From: GCA-2731375 sp964344935 | Lineage (GTDB): Bacteria; Pseudomonadota; Alphaproteobacteria; GCA-2731375 | Length of the DNA: 64,000 bases | Direction: 5' to 3' | Assembly (NCBI GenBank): GCA_964344935.1 | Contig: CAYFPL010000001.1 | Location: forward strand, 868,001 to 932,000 | Shown: piece after piece, positions 18,075 to 26,829 of the stretch | How the letters are laid out: every line of letters starts with the position of its first letter | Numbering within the stretch: the stretch's first letter is position 1 | Position numbers and translations under genes: made by a program | Notes under the pieces: generated by a model | Database searches by the model: none | Told to the model about the DNA's origin: nothing | The model's input: the letters and a program-made list of their open reading frames with translations, nothing else

Positions 18075-18182
18075 ATGTATCGACACGACACGCATATCGG
18101 CAATCTGATCGGGACCGCCACCAGCGGCACCCTCTCCGTGTGCATGCCTTGCACCCAGAAACTTTGCCTTGGGTTGATCTGA
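18075..18182 (+). CDS. candidate leader peptide or small ORF, 35 residues
   Basis: An ATG at 18075 preceded by GAAGGAAGT with 4 bases spacing opens a 35-codon frame ending in TGA (18180-18182). The peptide starts MYRHDTHIGNLIG and ends with a Cys-containing CMPCTQKLC segment. It lies in the 331-base gap between the cyclase gene start and the MFS transporter, about 100 bases before the latter, and is followed by two hairpins. A good ribosome site plus position suggest a translated leader, but no homology is recognised and the length could arise by chance. Confidence 0.35.
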   Translation: MYRHDTHIGNLIGTATSGTLSVCMPCTQKLCLGLI

Positions 18183-18196
18183 TCTAATTCCACGCA

Positions 18197-18223
18197 GTCA
18201 GCCCAGCACTCCGAAGGGCTGAC
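18197..18223 (+). promoter_or_regulatory. 8-bp perfect hairpin in the MFS leader
   Basis: GTCAGCCC pairs exactly with GGGCTGAC across an 11-base loop. It begins 15 bases after the stop of the candidate leader peptide. There is no T-run after it, so it is more likely an mRNA structure than a terminator. Confidence 0.45.
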
Positions 18224-18250
18224 AGAGACACTTCCAGACATAGGGCTTCT

Positions 18251-18283
18251 GTTCCGCCTTTCGGGCCACCGAAGGAACGGAAC
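18251..18283 (+). promoter_or_regulatory. hairpin that pairs the Shine-Dalgarno of the MFS gene
   Basis: GTTCCG (18251-18256) pairs with CGGAAC (18278-18283); CCTT pairs with AAGG and CGG with CCG above it, with small bulges and a GCCA loop. The 3' arm contains the AAGGA ribosome binding site of the MFS start at 18285, so folding would block initiation. Together with the small ORF and the first hairpin this resembles translation-attenuation leaders of resistance exporters. Confidence 0.5.
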
Positions 18284-18284
18284 C

Positions 18285-19502
18285 ATGTTTGATAAATTCC
18301 ATGACCGCGATCCCACCCGGATCACCGTTCTGTTGCTGTATGGCATCATGATCTGCCGCAGCATGGTCTTTCTGGTGCCCATCATCGTGCTGTTCTTCGC
18401 GCAGGAGGTCGGTCTGTCCTTCCAGGAGTTTCTGGCCTCCGAAGCGGTGTTCGCGGCCACCGTGGTGGCCATGGAGGTACCGTCAGGCTGGCTAGCGGAC
18501 GTTTGGAAGCGGAAATGGGCCATCGCCCTGGGCGGTCTTTTCGCTGCCGTTGGCGTGGCCCTGTTCATCCCTGCCGATAGCTTCTTCGACACCGCCATCG
18601 CCAATGCCCTGATGGGCGTCGGCATCAGCCTGTTCTCGGGCGCCGATTCGGCCCTGCTCTACGATACTCTGCTGCAATGGGGCCGCGAGAAGCGCTATCG
18701 CGTGATCGAAGGTCGGCGCCACGGCTTCGGCCTTTATGCAGTGGCCCTGTCGTCGGCGGCCGGGGCCTGGCTGTACGCCACTGACCCCATGCTGCCCGTT
18801 TGGGCCATGGTCGCGGCCTATTTGGCCACCTCCATCCTGGCCATGTTCCTGCGAGAGCCCGAGCGCCAGAAACAGACGGCCCGGCGCACCAGCCTGAAGG
18901 ACACCCTGGCTGCCAACCGGGTGGTGGTAATCGCCATCCTGGCGGGTGCGGTGCTGTTCTCCAGCACCTCCGTCGCCATGTGGTCGCAGCAGCCCTACTA
19001 CATCCGTCTGGGGATCGACGTGCAATGGTTCGGACTGCTGACGGCCTTGGGCTTTCTGGCGGGCGGCCTAGGCGGCCAGTTTGGCCACCACCTTGACCGA
19101 TGGTTGGGCGCTCTTGGTGCGCTGGCGGCCTTGTGGGCGGTGCTGGTCATAGCGTTTGCCGTTGCCGGCCTGTGGCTGGGATGGGGCGGTGTGGCGCTGT
19201 TGCTGCTTGGCCCGGTGATGTGGGGCGCTGGCTGGCCGCAGTTGCAGACCATCATCAATCAGCGGGTGGGCCCGGCCCGCCGTGCCACGGCGCTGTCCTT
19301 TGCGGGCGCCGCCATCCGCCTGGCGTTCATCCCGCTGTCGTCGGCCATCGGCTTCCTAAACACCGTTCATGGCATCGCCTGGGCGGTGGTGGGTCTGGCC
19401 GCCATCCTGTTCACCTTGGGCGGTCCCGCCTTGTGGCTCCTGCGGCGCGAGGCGGGTCCCGCTCCGGCGCCCGGGATTTCGTTGCCGGTTAGGGAAGGGT
19501 GA
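18285..19502 (+). CDS. MFS transporter
   Basis: Integral membrane permease of 405 residues with about 12 hydrophobic segments and a central cytoplasmic loop (REPERQKQTARRTS, about residues 190-205). The motif A region is GWLADVWKRKWAI after TM2, in keeping with the major facilitator superfamily. The sequence resembles uncharacterised drug/metabolite exporters of alphaproteobacteria. The start ATG has AAGGA 8 bases upstream but this is buried in a predicted hairpin. Substrate unknown. The structured leader is compatible with induction by a ribosome-active compound, but that is inference. Confidence 0.85.
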   Translation: MFDKFHDRDPTRITVLLLYGIMICRSMVFLVPIIVLFFAQEVGLSFQEFLASEAVFAATVVAMEVPSGWLADVWKRKWAIALGGLFAAVGVALFIPADSFFDTAIANALMGVGISLFSGADSALLYDTLLQWGREKRYRVIEGRRHGFGLYAVALSSAAGAWLYATDPMLPVWAMVAAYLATSILAMFLREPERQKQTARRTSLKDTLAANRVVVIAILAGAVLFSSTSVAMWSQQPYYIRLGIDVQWFGLLTALGFLAGGLGGQFGHHLDRWLGALGALAALWAVLVIAFAVAGLWLGWGGVALLLLGPVMWGAGWPQLQTIINQRVGPARRATALSFAGAAIRLAFIPLSSAIGFLNTVHGIAWAVVGLAAILFTLGGPALWLLRREAGPAPAPGISLPVREG

Positions 19503-19541
19503 CGACCATGAATTGTTCCGGTTTGAGCGTTTCAATAACGC

Positions 19542-20387
19542 CTAAAACACCGAGAAATCCTGGGCGTACTCGAAGTAGAGATCCTTGGCGCGGCGGGCGA
19601 TGGGGCCGGGTTGGAGCTCCCGGTCCTCGAACTGGGTGACGGCGCGGATCTTGGCATGGTTGCCGGAGGAGAAGATCTCGTCGGCATTCATGACATCGTC
19701 CACGGTCAAGGTGCCTTCCACCACTTCCACGCCGTCGGCTTTCAGCAGCTCGATGGTGCGCTGGCGGGTGACACCGTTCAGGAAGGTGCCGTTGATGGCC
19801 GGCGTCATGGCGACGCCGTCCTTGACGATCCACAAATTGGCGGAGAGGAACTCGGCCACGTTGCCATTGGGATCCAGGACCACCGCGTTGTCAAAACCGC
19901 GCTGGGCTGCATCGGCCAGGGCCAGGGAGGTGTTGGGATAGAGGCACGAGGCCTTGGCCGTGGTCGGCGCCATATCCCGCGCCGGCCGGCGGCGTGAGGA
20001 CATGCAGACCTTGAAGGGGCCGTCGGGCGGGAACGGCGCGTCATAGACGGCGAGGACGAAATCCGTGCTCTCGGGCTCCGGTATCAGGAAACCTTCCCGG
20101 GCGTAGTACATGGGCCGGATATAGCAGACCATGTCGCGCGGCAACCGCCGCACCCCCTCCCGACAGATTTCGGCGATCTCGCCCGCCTCCATGTCCGGGG
20201 CCAGCATCATGTTCTTGGCCGATGCCACCAGGCGGGCGCAATGCTCCTCCACATCCGGAACCAGGCCGGCCATGCTGCGGGCGCCGTCGAAGACCACCGA
20301 CGACATCCAAAAAGCATGGTGCATGGGCCCGGTCAGCAGGGGCTGTTCGTCATGCCATTTGCCGTCGTGAAAGAAGACTGCGTCCAT
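19542..20387 (-). CDS. branched-chain amino acid aminotransferase-like protein (class IV PLP)
   Basis: PLP-dependent aminotransferase of fold type IV, 281 residues, in the BCAT/D-amino-acid transaminase group. The PLP Lys is expected in TTAKASCLYPN, with the downstream NVAEFLSANLWIVKDG and the LNGVTRQRTIELL phosphate-binding segment also typical. The ATG at 20385-20387 has GGAG 8 bases upstream; an in-frame TTG ten codons earlier lacks one. Substrate may be branched-chain amino acids or another L- or D-amino acid. It lies downstream of the molybdopterin-subunit gene on the same strand, 117 bases away, so the functional link is weak. Confidence 0.85.
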   Translation of the reverse strand: MDAVFFHDGKWHDEQPLLTGPMHHAFWMSSVVFDGARSMAGLVPDVEEHCARLVASAKNMMLAPDMEAGEIAEICREGVRRLPRDMVCYIRPMYYAREGFLIPEPESTDFVLAVYDAPFPPDGPFKVCMSSRRRPARDMAPTTAKASCLYPNTSLALADAAQRGFDNAVVLDPNGNVAEFLSANLWIVKDGVAMTPAINGTFLNGVTRQRTIELLKADGVEVVEGTLTVDDVMNADEIFSSGNHAKIRAVTQFEDRELQPGPIARRAKDLYFEYAQDFSVF

Positions 20388-20504
20388 TGCATCGCTCCAT
20401 TTGTTAAGGCCCGCCAAAATAGCGCCTTCAACGCGAGAGGCAACAGATTAGGCGTCGTGCCAGCCCCACACCCGGCGGGACTGGATATTTCGGTGGCGGC
20501 CGCC

Positions 20505-22769
20505 TTATTCGTCGTCGAGGGCGGCCAACACCTTGGGCGGCGACATGGGCAGAGAGGTCATGCGCACGCCGGTGGCATCCTCGACCGCATTTGCGATAGC
20601 CGCCATCACAGGCACGATGTTGGCTTCGCCCACGCCCTTAACACCGTAAGGATGATCCGGGTTCGGCACTTCCACCACCACCGCCTCGATCATCGGCAGG
20701 TCGGAGGCCAGAGGCATGCGATAATCTAAAAAGCCGGTGTTTTCCATACGGCCATCTTCGCCGTAGATATATTCCTCGTTCAGGGCCCAGCCGATGCCCT
20801 GGACGACGCCGCCCTGGATCTGTCCTTCCACATATGAAGGATGGATCGCCCGGCCGGCATCCTGGGCGCAAGTAAAGCGCAGGATCTTTACATGGCCGGT
20901 TTCCGGATCCACCTCCACATCGCAGATCTGCGTCGCCACGCCCGGGCCCACGCCCGTTGGCGCCACGCCGGCGCTGCCTACGATGGGCCCGCCGGTGGCG
21001 GATTTTTGCGCCGCGATTTCCTTCAATGACAGGGGTTCAAAATCGCCCACGTTGGAGGACGCCGGTTTTGCGTAACCATCCTCCCAAATCACGCCTTCCG
21101 GTTCTACGCCCCATATCTTGGCGGCGCGGACGCAAAGCTCGTCAATCACGCCCTTGGCGGCATTGACCACCGCCAGGCCCGAGGCCAGGGTCACCCGGCT
21201 GCCGCCGGTGACGTGGGTGTAGCCCACATTGGCCGTGTCGGCCACGGTGGCACGAACCTGGTCGTATTCGATGCCCAAGGTTTCCGCCGCCATGATCGCC
21301 ATGGACGCGCGGGAGCCGCCCACATCCGGGCTGCCCGTGGCGACGACCGCCGTGCCATCGTCGTTGATCGCCATTGTCGCGGCGGAATCCCCGCCACCGT
21401 TGAACCAGAAGCCTGACGCCACGCCCCGGCCCTGGTTCGGACCCAGGGGCGCCTTGTAATTGGGATGCTCCATCAAGGCCTCGATAGTCTCGGCATAGCC
21501 GATGGAGTTGAAGGTCTGACCAAAAATGGTGGTGGAGCCGTTGCGGGCAGCGTTCTTGTGCCGGAATTCCAAGGGATCCATGCCGATCTTCTTGGCCAGT
21601 ACATCAAGGACGCTTTCCACCGCATAGGCCGAAATGGGCGAACCGGGTGCTCGATAAGCCGCCGCCTTGGCCCGGTTTACAGTAACGTCATGGGCCTCGG
21701 CCCGCACGTTGGCCAAATCATAGCGGGAGAAGGCGCACATAGCCGCCCCGATCACCGGCGCCCCCGGGAAGGCGCCGCCGCCAAACCAAAGCCTGGCCTC
21801 GGCCCCGGTGATGGTGCCGTCCTTTTTGGCGCCGATCTTGACCTTCATGATGCTGTCGGAGGTGGGGCCAGAGGCCTGGAAGACCTCGACGCGGGACATC
21901 ACCAGTTTTACCGGCAAGCCGCATTTGCGCGACAGGGCCACGGCGACCGGCTCAAGATAGACCACAGTCTTGCCGCCGAAGCCGCCGCCCAGTTCAGAGG
22001 GGATGACTTTCAAGTCGGCATGTTCTAGGCCCAGCAGTTTCGCCACGACATTGCGGACCACGAAATGGCCCTGGGTACAGGTCCACAATTCCGCCTGGCC
22101 ATCCTGATTGCAACGGGCGACGGCGGCATGGGGTTCGATATAACCCTGATGCACGGCTTCGGTGTTGAAATCCATTTCCACCACCTCGTCGGCCTCGGCG
22201 AAGCCGGCCGCAAGATCGCCGACCTCGAACTCGGCATATTTGGCGATGTTCGATGGCTCCGTTGGTGCCGGCTCTATGCCAAGGGTGATCTGATCCTCAT
22301 GCAGCAGCGGCGCACCCGGCGCCAGGGCTGCTGCGACGCCGGTGGCATGGGGCAGAACTTCGTAATCCACTTCGATCAGCTTCAAGGCCTGTTGCGCCAC
22401 GGATGTTGAAATTGCCGCGACGGCAGCCACCGCATGGCCTTCGTAAAGAACCTTTTCCCGGGCCATGACGTTGCGCACGATATGATGCAGGTTCTGCTGC
22501 ACCCGCGCCGGCCCTACGTAGACCGAAGGCTGGTCGACAAAATCGTCCCGTGTCACCACTGCCTTGACGCCTTTCAGGGCCTCTGCCTTGGAGGTGTCGA
22601 TGCTGCGAATACGTGCGTGCGCATGGGGGCTGCGCAGTACCTTGCCCACCAGCATGCCCGGCAGGTTGAAGTCGGCGGCGTAACGGGCCGCGCCAGTGAC
22701 TTTTTCAACCCCATCGGGCCGGACCGGGCGTTTACCGATCCAATTGAATTGCTGGCTGTTGTCGTTCAT
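20505..22769 (-). CDS. xanthine dehydrogenase family molybdopterin-binding subunit (orphan large subunit)
   Basis: Molybdenum hydroxylase large subunit of 754 residues. It has the usual aldehyde oxidase/xanthine dehydrogenase a/b hammerhead (GAARYAADFNLPG) and Mo-cofactor domain: ELGGGFGGK, AAYRAPGSP and the catalytic Glu in GVKGVGEAN near the C terminus. The start is ATG 22767-22769 with AAGGA upstream, one codon after a GTG. Such subunits normally need a 2Fe-2S and often an FAD subunit encoded alongside; none is adjacent, the nearest 2Fe-2S subunit being at 60.5 kb with its own partner. It may use a distantly encoded partner. Substrate, probably an N-heterocycle or aldehyde, is unknown. Confidence 0.9.
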   Translation of the reverse strand: MNDNSQQFNWIGKRPVRPDGVEKVTGAARYAADFNLPGMLVGKVLRSPHAHARIRSIDTSKAEALKGVKAVVTRDDFVDQPSVYVGPARVQQNLHHIVRNVMAREKVLYEGHAVAAVAAISTSVAQQALKLIEVDYEVLPHATGVAAALAPGAPLLHEDQITLGIEPAPTEPSNIAKYAEFEVGDLAAGFAEADEVVEMDFNTEAVHQGYIEPHAAVARCNQDGQAELWTCTQGHFVVRNVVAKLLGLEHADLKVIPSELGGGFGGKTVVYLEPVAVALSRKCGLPVKLVMSRVEVFQASGPTSDSIMKVKIGAKKDGTITGAEARLWFGGGAFPGAPVIGAAMCAFSRYDLANVRAEAHDVTVNRAKAAAYRAPGSPISAYAVESVLDVLAKKIGMDPLEFRHKNAARNGSTTIFGQTFNSIGYAETIEALMEHPNYKAPLGPNQGRGVASGFWFNGGGDSAATMAINDDGTAVVATGSPDVGGSRASMAIMAAETLGIEYDQVRATVADTANVGYTHVTGGSRVTLASGLAVVNAAKGVIDELCVRAAKIWGVEPEGVIWEDGYAKPASSNVGDFEPLSLKEIAAQKSATGGPIVGSAGVAPTGVGPGVATQICDVEVDPETGHVKILRFTCAQDAGRAIHPSYVEGQIQGGVVQGIGWALNEEYIYGEDGRMENTGFLDYRMPLASDLPMIEAVVVEVPNPDHPYGVKGVGEANIVPVMAAIANAVEDATGVRMTSLPMSPPKVLAALDDE

Positions 22770-22861
22770 CACGTTGTTCCTTGTTTTCGGGGACCGATGC
22801 GGAATTGGCCGGATGATACTGTGCCCTGGACCGGCAAGACAAGCCGGCCCAGAATTAGGTC

Positions 22862-23911
22862 CTACCCTGGCGTCGGCGCCTCGTTGGGCAGACAGCCCTG
22901 ATGTTTCACCTCACGCCAAAAATCCGTCGGTATCGGGCTGGCGAAGGCCGCCAAATTCGCCGTAACCTGATCAGGATGGTTGGCGCCGGGGATGATGCAA
23001 TTGATAGCCTCATGATGCAGCGGAAACTGCATGGCTGCCGCCGTCAACGACACCGAATGCCGTTCGCAAATCTCGGCGATACGGCGCACGCGCGCCAAGA
23101 CGGCTTCGTTGGCAGGCTGATAGCGAAATTTGGCGCCGTCCCGGGGGCCGCTGGCTAGAATTCCCGAGGCGAATACCGCTCCCAGTACAACGCCAACCCC
23201 GTGTTCAAGGCAAAGCGGCAAATCCTCGTCCAGGGCCGTTTGCTCCAACAGATTGTAAGGGGAGGCGAGCAGGAAATAGTCCATGTCAAACTGTCGGATG
23301 AACCGGGGGATCATGCCCACCTCGTTGACGCCGGCCCCAATCGCCTTGATTTCGCCCTGCGCCTTCAGTTCCTCCAGAGCAGCAAACCCCCGTCCCTGAT
23401 CCAACTGACGCATAGCTTCCAAGACCCCCTCTTCCGACTTCTGGTGCCGGGGATCCAGGTCATGGATGGCCAGACAATCCACCCTCGCCAAACCCAACCG
23501 CGTCAGGCTGTCTTCATATGAACGCATGACTCCGTCGTAGGTATAGTCAAAACGCAGATCGAACGGCAGGCCGCCCAGCCAGCGCTTTGCCCAAGGTGAA
23601 TTGGCCCTGAAGTCGGCTTCGTCAGCGGGGCGGCTGTAAACCCTGCCGACCTTGGTGGAGATGACGAACGCGTCACGGGGCTTGTTGCGCAGGAATTGGC
23701 CCAATCGATGCTCGCTCTTGGTATTCCCATACCAGGGCGCGGTGTCGAAATAACGCACACCGCCGTCATACGCCGCCGCCAACGTCGCCTGCGCCTGTTC
23801 GTCCGTCGTAATCTCGTCGGGATCGCCGATAAAGACGCCGCCAAATCCAAATTGGGTCACGGACACATCCGTGTTTCCAATTCTGGCATTTTCCGTCGCA
23901 ATCATCCGCAT
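22862..23911 (-). CDS. aldo/keto reductase
   Basis: NAD(P)H-dependent oxidoreductase with a TIM barrel, 349 residues. The family catalytic tetrad is visible: Asp and Tyr in FDTAPWYGNTKSEHRLG, Lys in VISTKVGR, and His in CLAIHDLD. The sequence pattern is that of the D-threo-aldose 1-dehydrogenase/L-fucose dehydrogenase subgroup. It follows the LLM gene by 8 bases in a five-gene minus-strand run beginning with the VOC protein. Confidence 0.88.
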   Translation of the reverse strand: MRMIATENARIGNTDVSVTQFGFGGVFIGDPDEITTDEQAQATLAAAYDGGVRYFDTAPWYGNTKSEHRLGQFLRNKPRDAFVISTKVGRVYSRPADEADFRANSPWAKRWLGGLPFDLRFDYTYDGVMRSYEDSLTRLGLARVDCLAIHDLDPRHQKSEEGVLEAMRQLDQGRGFAALEELKAQGEIKAIGAGVNEVGMIPRFIRQFDMDYFLLASPYNLLEQTALDEDLPLCLEHGVGVVLGAVFASGILASGPRDGAKFRYQPANEAVLARVRRIAEICERHSVSLTAAAMQFPLHHEAINCIIPGANHPDQVTANLAAFASPIPTDFWREVKHQGCLPNEAPTPG

Positions 23912-23919
23912 CGTTCCGA

Positions 23920-24984
23920 CTATCTGTTTATCAGCGGCAGAACCTGTTCCGCGATCCGGCGCATCTGGCCGAATTGATCGGGAGAGCCGATGACAATTTG
24001 AAAAACCCTAACGCCGGCCTCGACATATTCGTTCAACCGGGCCGCGATCTGTTGCGGCGGTCCAGCGACGGCCCAGCGATCCACCACATCATCACGAATG
24101 GGCGGCCCATGAAAATCCTCAAGATGGTCCCGCACCCCTTCCCAGCCGCGGCGCGGATCATCGTTGACATTCATAAAACAATTAAAGGCCGGCAAATAGG
24201 ATTTGCCACCGGCGCGCACCGCTGCCAGAGCAGTAATCTTTTGCCAGTTCTCGGCATATTCCGCGGGCGACAGATGGACTGTGATCCAGCCATCACCATA
24301 GTCGATGACCCGATTTAGATTGCCTGCCCGCCATTGCCCGGCGATTTCCGGTTTCCAGCCATGATGCACCGGTCCGCCGGGTTCGGTGGGAAAATAGATG
24401 CCGGATGCGATCAGGACCGGTGGCATGGAGGCAGGCCGGGCCTGGCCCAAAGTAATTTCGTTGAAGCGGAAGAACTTGCCCCGGTAGGAAACCTTGTCGT
24501 GCGCCCATAGTTGCCGCATGACGTCGAGGCATTCATCAAAAACCTTGCCCCGCTGTGCATAAAGTTTGGCCGGGTCCAGGTTCGTTTGATGTTTCAGCGC
24601 CGCCAGCCCTTCGAACTCACGCTTTATCAACGTTGGTGTACCGGCGCCCATGCCGACACCCATGATCGCCCGCTGTTCCGATACCTCGTACAGGGTGGCC
24701 CATTGGTTGGCCAGTTGCACGGGGTTGCGAACCTGGGGTGTCAAAATGCCTGTGCAAAGGCGAATGCGGCTGGTCTGTCCGGCGATGGCGGCCAACGCGG
24801 TGACGGGGCAATAAGCGGCCGTGGTACGGCGCCCCATCATGGCGTCATGCACCCAGACCGCATCGAAGCCCATGGCCTCAGCCTCGACCGCGGCGCGAAC
24901 CAAATCGGACAGGGCATAAGCCTTGCCCGTAATGCCGGTGACGTTGTTGATGGAAACGCCGAAGATCAGATCATGCTTGGACAT
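23920..24984 (-). CDS. LLM class flavin-dependent oxidoreductase
   Basis: Luciferase-like monooxygenase fold (bacterial luciferase/F420-reductase superfamily), 354 residues. Recognised by the N-terminal LIFGVSINNVTG, GFDAVWVHDAMMG, the barrel segment RIRLCTGILTPQVRNPVQLA, and MGVGMGAG. Members use reduced FMN or F420 for oxygenation, or F420-dependent reduction; cofactor cannot be decided here. Its start overlaps the 3' end of the GNAT gene by 14 bases. A second LLM gene lies at 29.5 kb in the divergent operon. Confidence 0.86.
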   Translation of the reverse strand: MSKHDLIFGVSINNVTGITGKAYALSDLVRAAVEAEAMGFDAVWVHDAMMGRRTTAAYCPVTALAAIAGQTSRIRLCTGILTPQVRNPVQLANQWATLYEVSEQRAIMGVGMGAGTPTLIKREFEGLAALKHQTNLDPAKLYAQRGKVFDECLDVMRQLWAHDKVSYRGKFFRFNEITLGQARPASMPPVLIASGIYFPTEPGGPVHHGWKPEIAGQWRAGNLNRVIDYGDGWITVHLSPAEYAENWQKITALAAVRAGGKSYLPAFNCFMNVNDDPRRGWEGVRDHLEDFHGPPIRDDVVDRWAVAGPPQQIAARLNEYVEAGVRVFQIVIGSPDQFGQMRRIAEQVLPLINR

Positions 24985-25399
24985 GGAGTTTCACCATCAA
25001 CTTCTCGGGATTGCTTACGCCCTCAAACCCAAACTGCTTGTAGAGGCCATGGGCATCGTCCGTGGCCAGAAAGAACCGGTTCACTTCCGCCACATTCGGA
25101 TGGCTGACCATGCACTCCATGAGCCATTTGCCGAGACCCCGACCACGCATTTCTTCCAACACGAAAACATCAGACAGCCAGGCAAAACGGGCCGCATCCG
25201 ACACCACCCGGCAAAATCCGACCTGCCGGCCGGAACCCTCGTACAGACCGAATATCAGAGCGTTTTCGATGGACAGGCGGATTCTATCCTTCGGCGTATC
25301 TTTGCCCCAATAGGTCTGCGCGATGTAGTCGACCGTGAAGTCCAGGTCGAGACGGTCCGGATCTGTGGAAATAACCAAGCCATCCCGCTGCCATTCCAT
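24971..25399 (-). CDS. GNAT family N-acetyltransferase
   Basis: Small acetyltransferase, 142 residues. It shows the acetyl-CoA binding motif A as VLEEMRGRGLGKWLME (Q/R-x-x-G-x-G/A pattern) preceded by the strand ARFAWLSDVFV, and motif B-like YKQFGFEGV. It fits single-domain alphaproteobacterial GNATs of unknown substrate. It lies 3 bases after the SDR gene and overlaps the LLM gene, so it is clearly within the operon. Confidence 0.87.
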   Translation of the reverse strand: MEWQRDGLVISTDPDRLDLDFTVDYIAQTYWGKDTPKDRIRLSIENALIFGLYEGSGRQVGFCRVVSDAARFAWLSDVFVLEEMRGRGLGKWLMECMVSHPNVAEVNRFFLATDDAHGLYKQFGFEGVSNPEKLMVKLHVQA

Positions 25400-25402
25400 G
25401 AG

Positions 25403-26179
25403 CTAGGCAGTTTGCTTGTTCTTTGAAGCGGCGATATCCGCCGACATATCACGCGGATCCGTGGCGCCTATATGGATTTCCGAAACCATGGCCCGGCGCG
25501 GCAGGGTAACGGCCATCATGACGGCGGCGGAGATATCCTCGGGCAGCATCATGCGGGCGCGAGTTTCCGCATCCGGCACCAATGGGCGGTTGTCCATGAT
25601 CGGCGTATCCACTTCGCCGGGCGAGACACAGATGGCGCGAATGCCATGGGGGCGCATCTCCTGCGCCAAGACGTTCATATAAGCCCGCGCCGCCGTCTTC
25701 GCGGCGCTGTAAACGGAACCGGCCATGACGGAAGGATTGACCCCGGCCATGGAAGCGATCATGACGATGTCGCCCGCGCCCTGGTCGATCATGGGCTGAA
25801 GCAGGGCCCGGGTCATCATCGCCGGGCCCATGGTGTTGACATCCATGACACCGCGCCATTCATCGGCACCGATGTAACGCACACTTCTGACAACGGAACT
25901 AAAACCCGCGTTGTTGATTAGGATGTCGACGGTACCGTGTTCCGCCAAAAGATCCCGGGCACATTGTTCGATCGCTTCCGCATCGGTCAGATCGCACGTC
26001 ACGGCGCTGGCCGATCCGCCGGCCTCCGTGATTGTTTGTACCACTTCGTCCAGCGGCCCTGCCCGCCGTCCGCAAACGATGACTTTCGCGCCAGCGGCGG
26101 CCAGATCGATCGCCACCGCCCGGCCGATACCGGTACCGCCCCCTGTTACAAATGCTGTCTTGCCCTGCAATGAACTCAT
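25403..26179 (-). CDS. SDR family oxidoreductase
   Basis: Classical short-chain dehydrogenase, 258 residues. It has the cofactor motif TGGGTGIGRA, the NNAG motif, a Ser in MIASMAG and the catalytic YSAAK. The final segment with SPGEVDTPI resembles 3-oxoacyl-ACP-reductase-like and secondary alcohol dehydrogenases. The ATG at 26177-26179 is preferred because AAGGAGAGG lies upstream and the protein then begins MSSLQGKTAFVTGG; a 13-codon extension is possible. Substrate unknown. Confidence 0.88.
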   Translation of the reverse strand: MSSLQGKTAFVTGGGTGIGRAVAIDLAAAGAKVIVCGRRAGPLDEVVQTITEAGGSASAVTCDLTDAEAIEQCARDLLAEHGTVDILINNAGFSSVVRSVRYIGADEWRGVMDVNTMGPAMMTRALLQPMIDQGAGDIVMIASMAGVNPSVMAGSVYSAAKTAARAYMNVLAQEMRPHGIRAICVSPGEVDTPIMDNRPLVPDAETRARMMLPEDISAAVMMAVTLPRRAMVSEIHIGATDPRDMSADIAASKNKQTA

Positions 26180-26220
26180 GAAATTTTTCCTCTCCTTTTC
26201 GCAGGCCGCATCATCCACGC

Positions 26221-26703
26221 CTATGTCGTCTCTGCCAAGGGGCGTTCCCCGAGATTTTCGTTCAGCATGATCAGATAGCCGTCCGGGTCCTGGATGAACA
26301 ATTCCCGCTGCCCGCTTTCCCGATCGCCAGTCACCCGCCAGGCATCGCGCAACGGTGTGTGGATGGGCCAGTTGCGCGCGGCCAGGGCCTCCTTTATCGG
26401 CGCCAGATCATCCACCTGGATCTGAAACATCATGCCCTGGCCCAAGGGCGGGTGCATCGGTCCGGTTTCCCAACGGCCGTTACGCTGGCACAGCATCAAC
26501 TGGGCGCCGCGGCCATCCGCCAGGGGCCGTTCAATATATAGGAACTTTTCCGCCGGCCGTTCATAAGCCACCCGGAAGCCCAAGGCATCACACCAGAAGT
26601 CCCGGCTGGCGGCGATATCCTCCACATGTAATTCGCACACCAACGCCTGCCAGCCCGTGAGGGGCGGTGCACCGAAACCCGCCTCGACATTTGTCGCGTT
26701 CAT
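26221..26703 (-). CDS. VOC family protein (glyoxalase/bleomycin resistance-like)
   Basis: Vicinal oxygen chelate protein of 160 residues with two beta-alpha-beta-beta-beta units: LVCELHVEDIAASRDFWCDALGF in the first and FQIQVDDLAPIKEAL...FIQDPDGYLIML in the second. The Glu in CELHV and the DPDGY/ML end are metal-site positions in the family. It is the first gene of the minus-strand run and is divergent from the P450 gene, 126 bases away, a probable two-way promoter region. It could be a dioxygenase, isomerase or binding protein. Confidence 0.84.
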   Translation of the reverse strand: MNATNVEAGFGAPPLTGWQALVCELHVEDIAASRDFWCDALGFRVAYERPAEKFLYIERPLADGRGAQLMLCQRNGRWETGPMHPPLGQGMMFQIQVDDLAPIKEALAARNWPIHTPLRDAWRVTGDRESGQRELFIQDPDGYLIMLNENLGERPLAETT

Positions 26704-26829
26704 TTGACTGCTTCCTTATTCGCGAAGGCCCGCCTAGGTAATGAAAATCCACGCCGCAAATGCTATCATTTCGCCCGGCGATCGGGTAAGACCACCGCCG
26801 CTTCTGTGCAAAGAGAGGAAACGGGCGTC

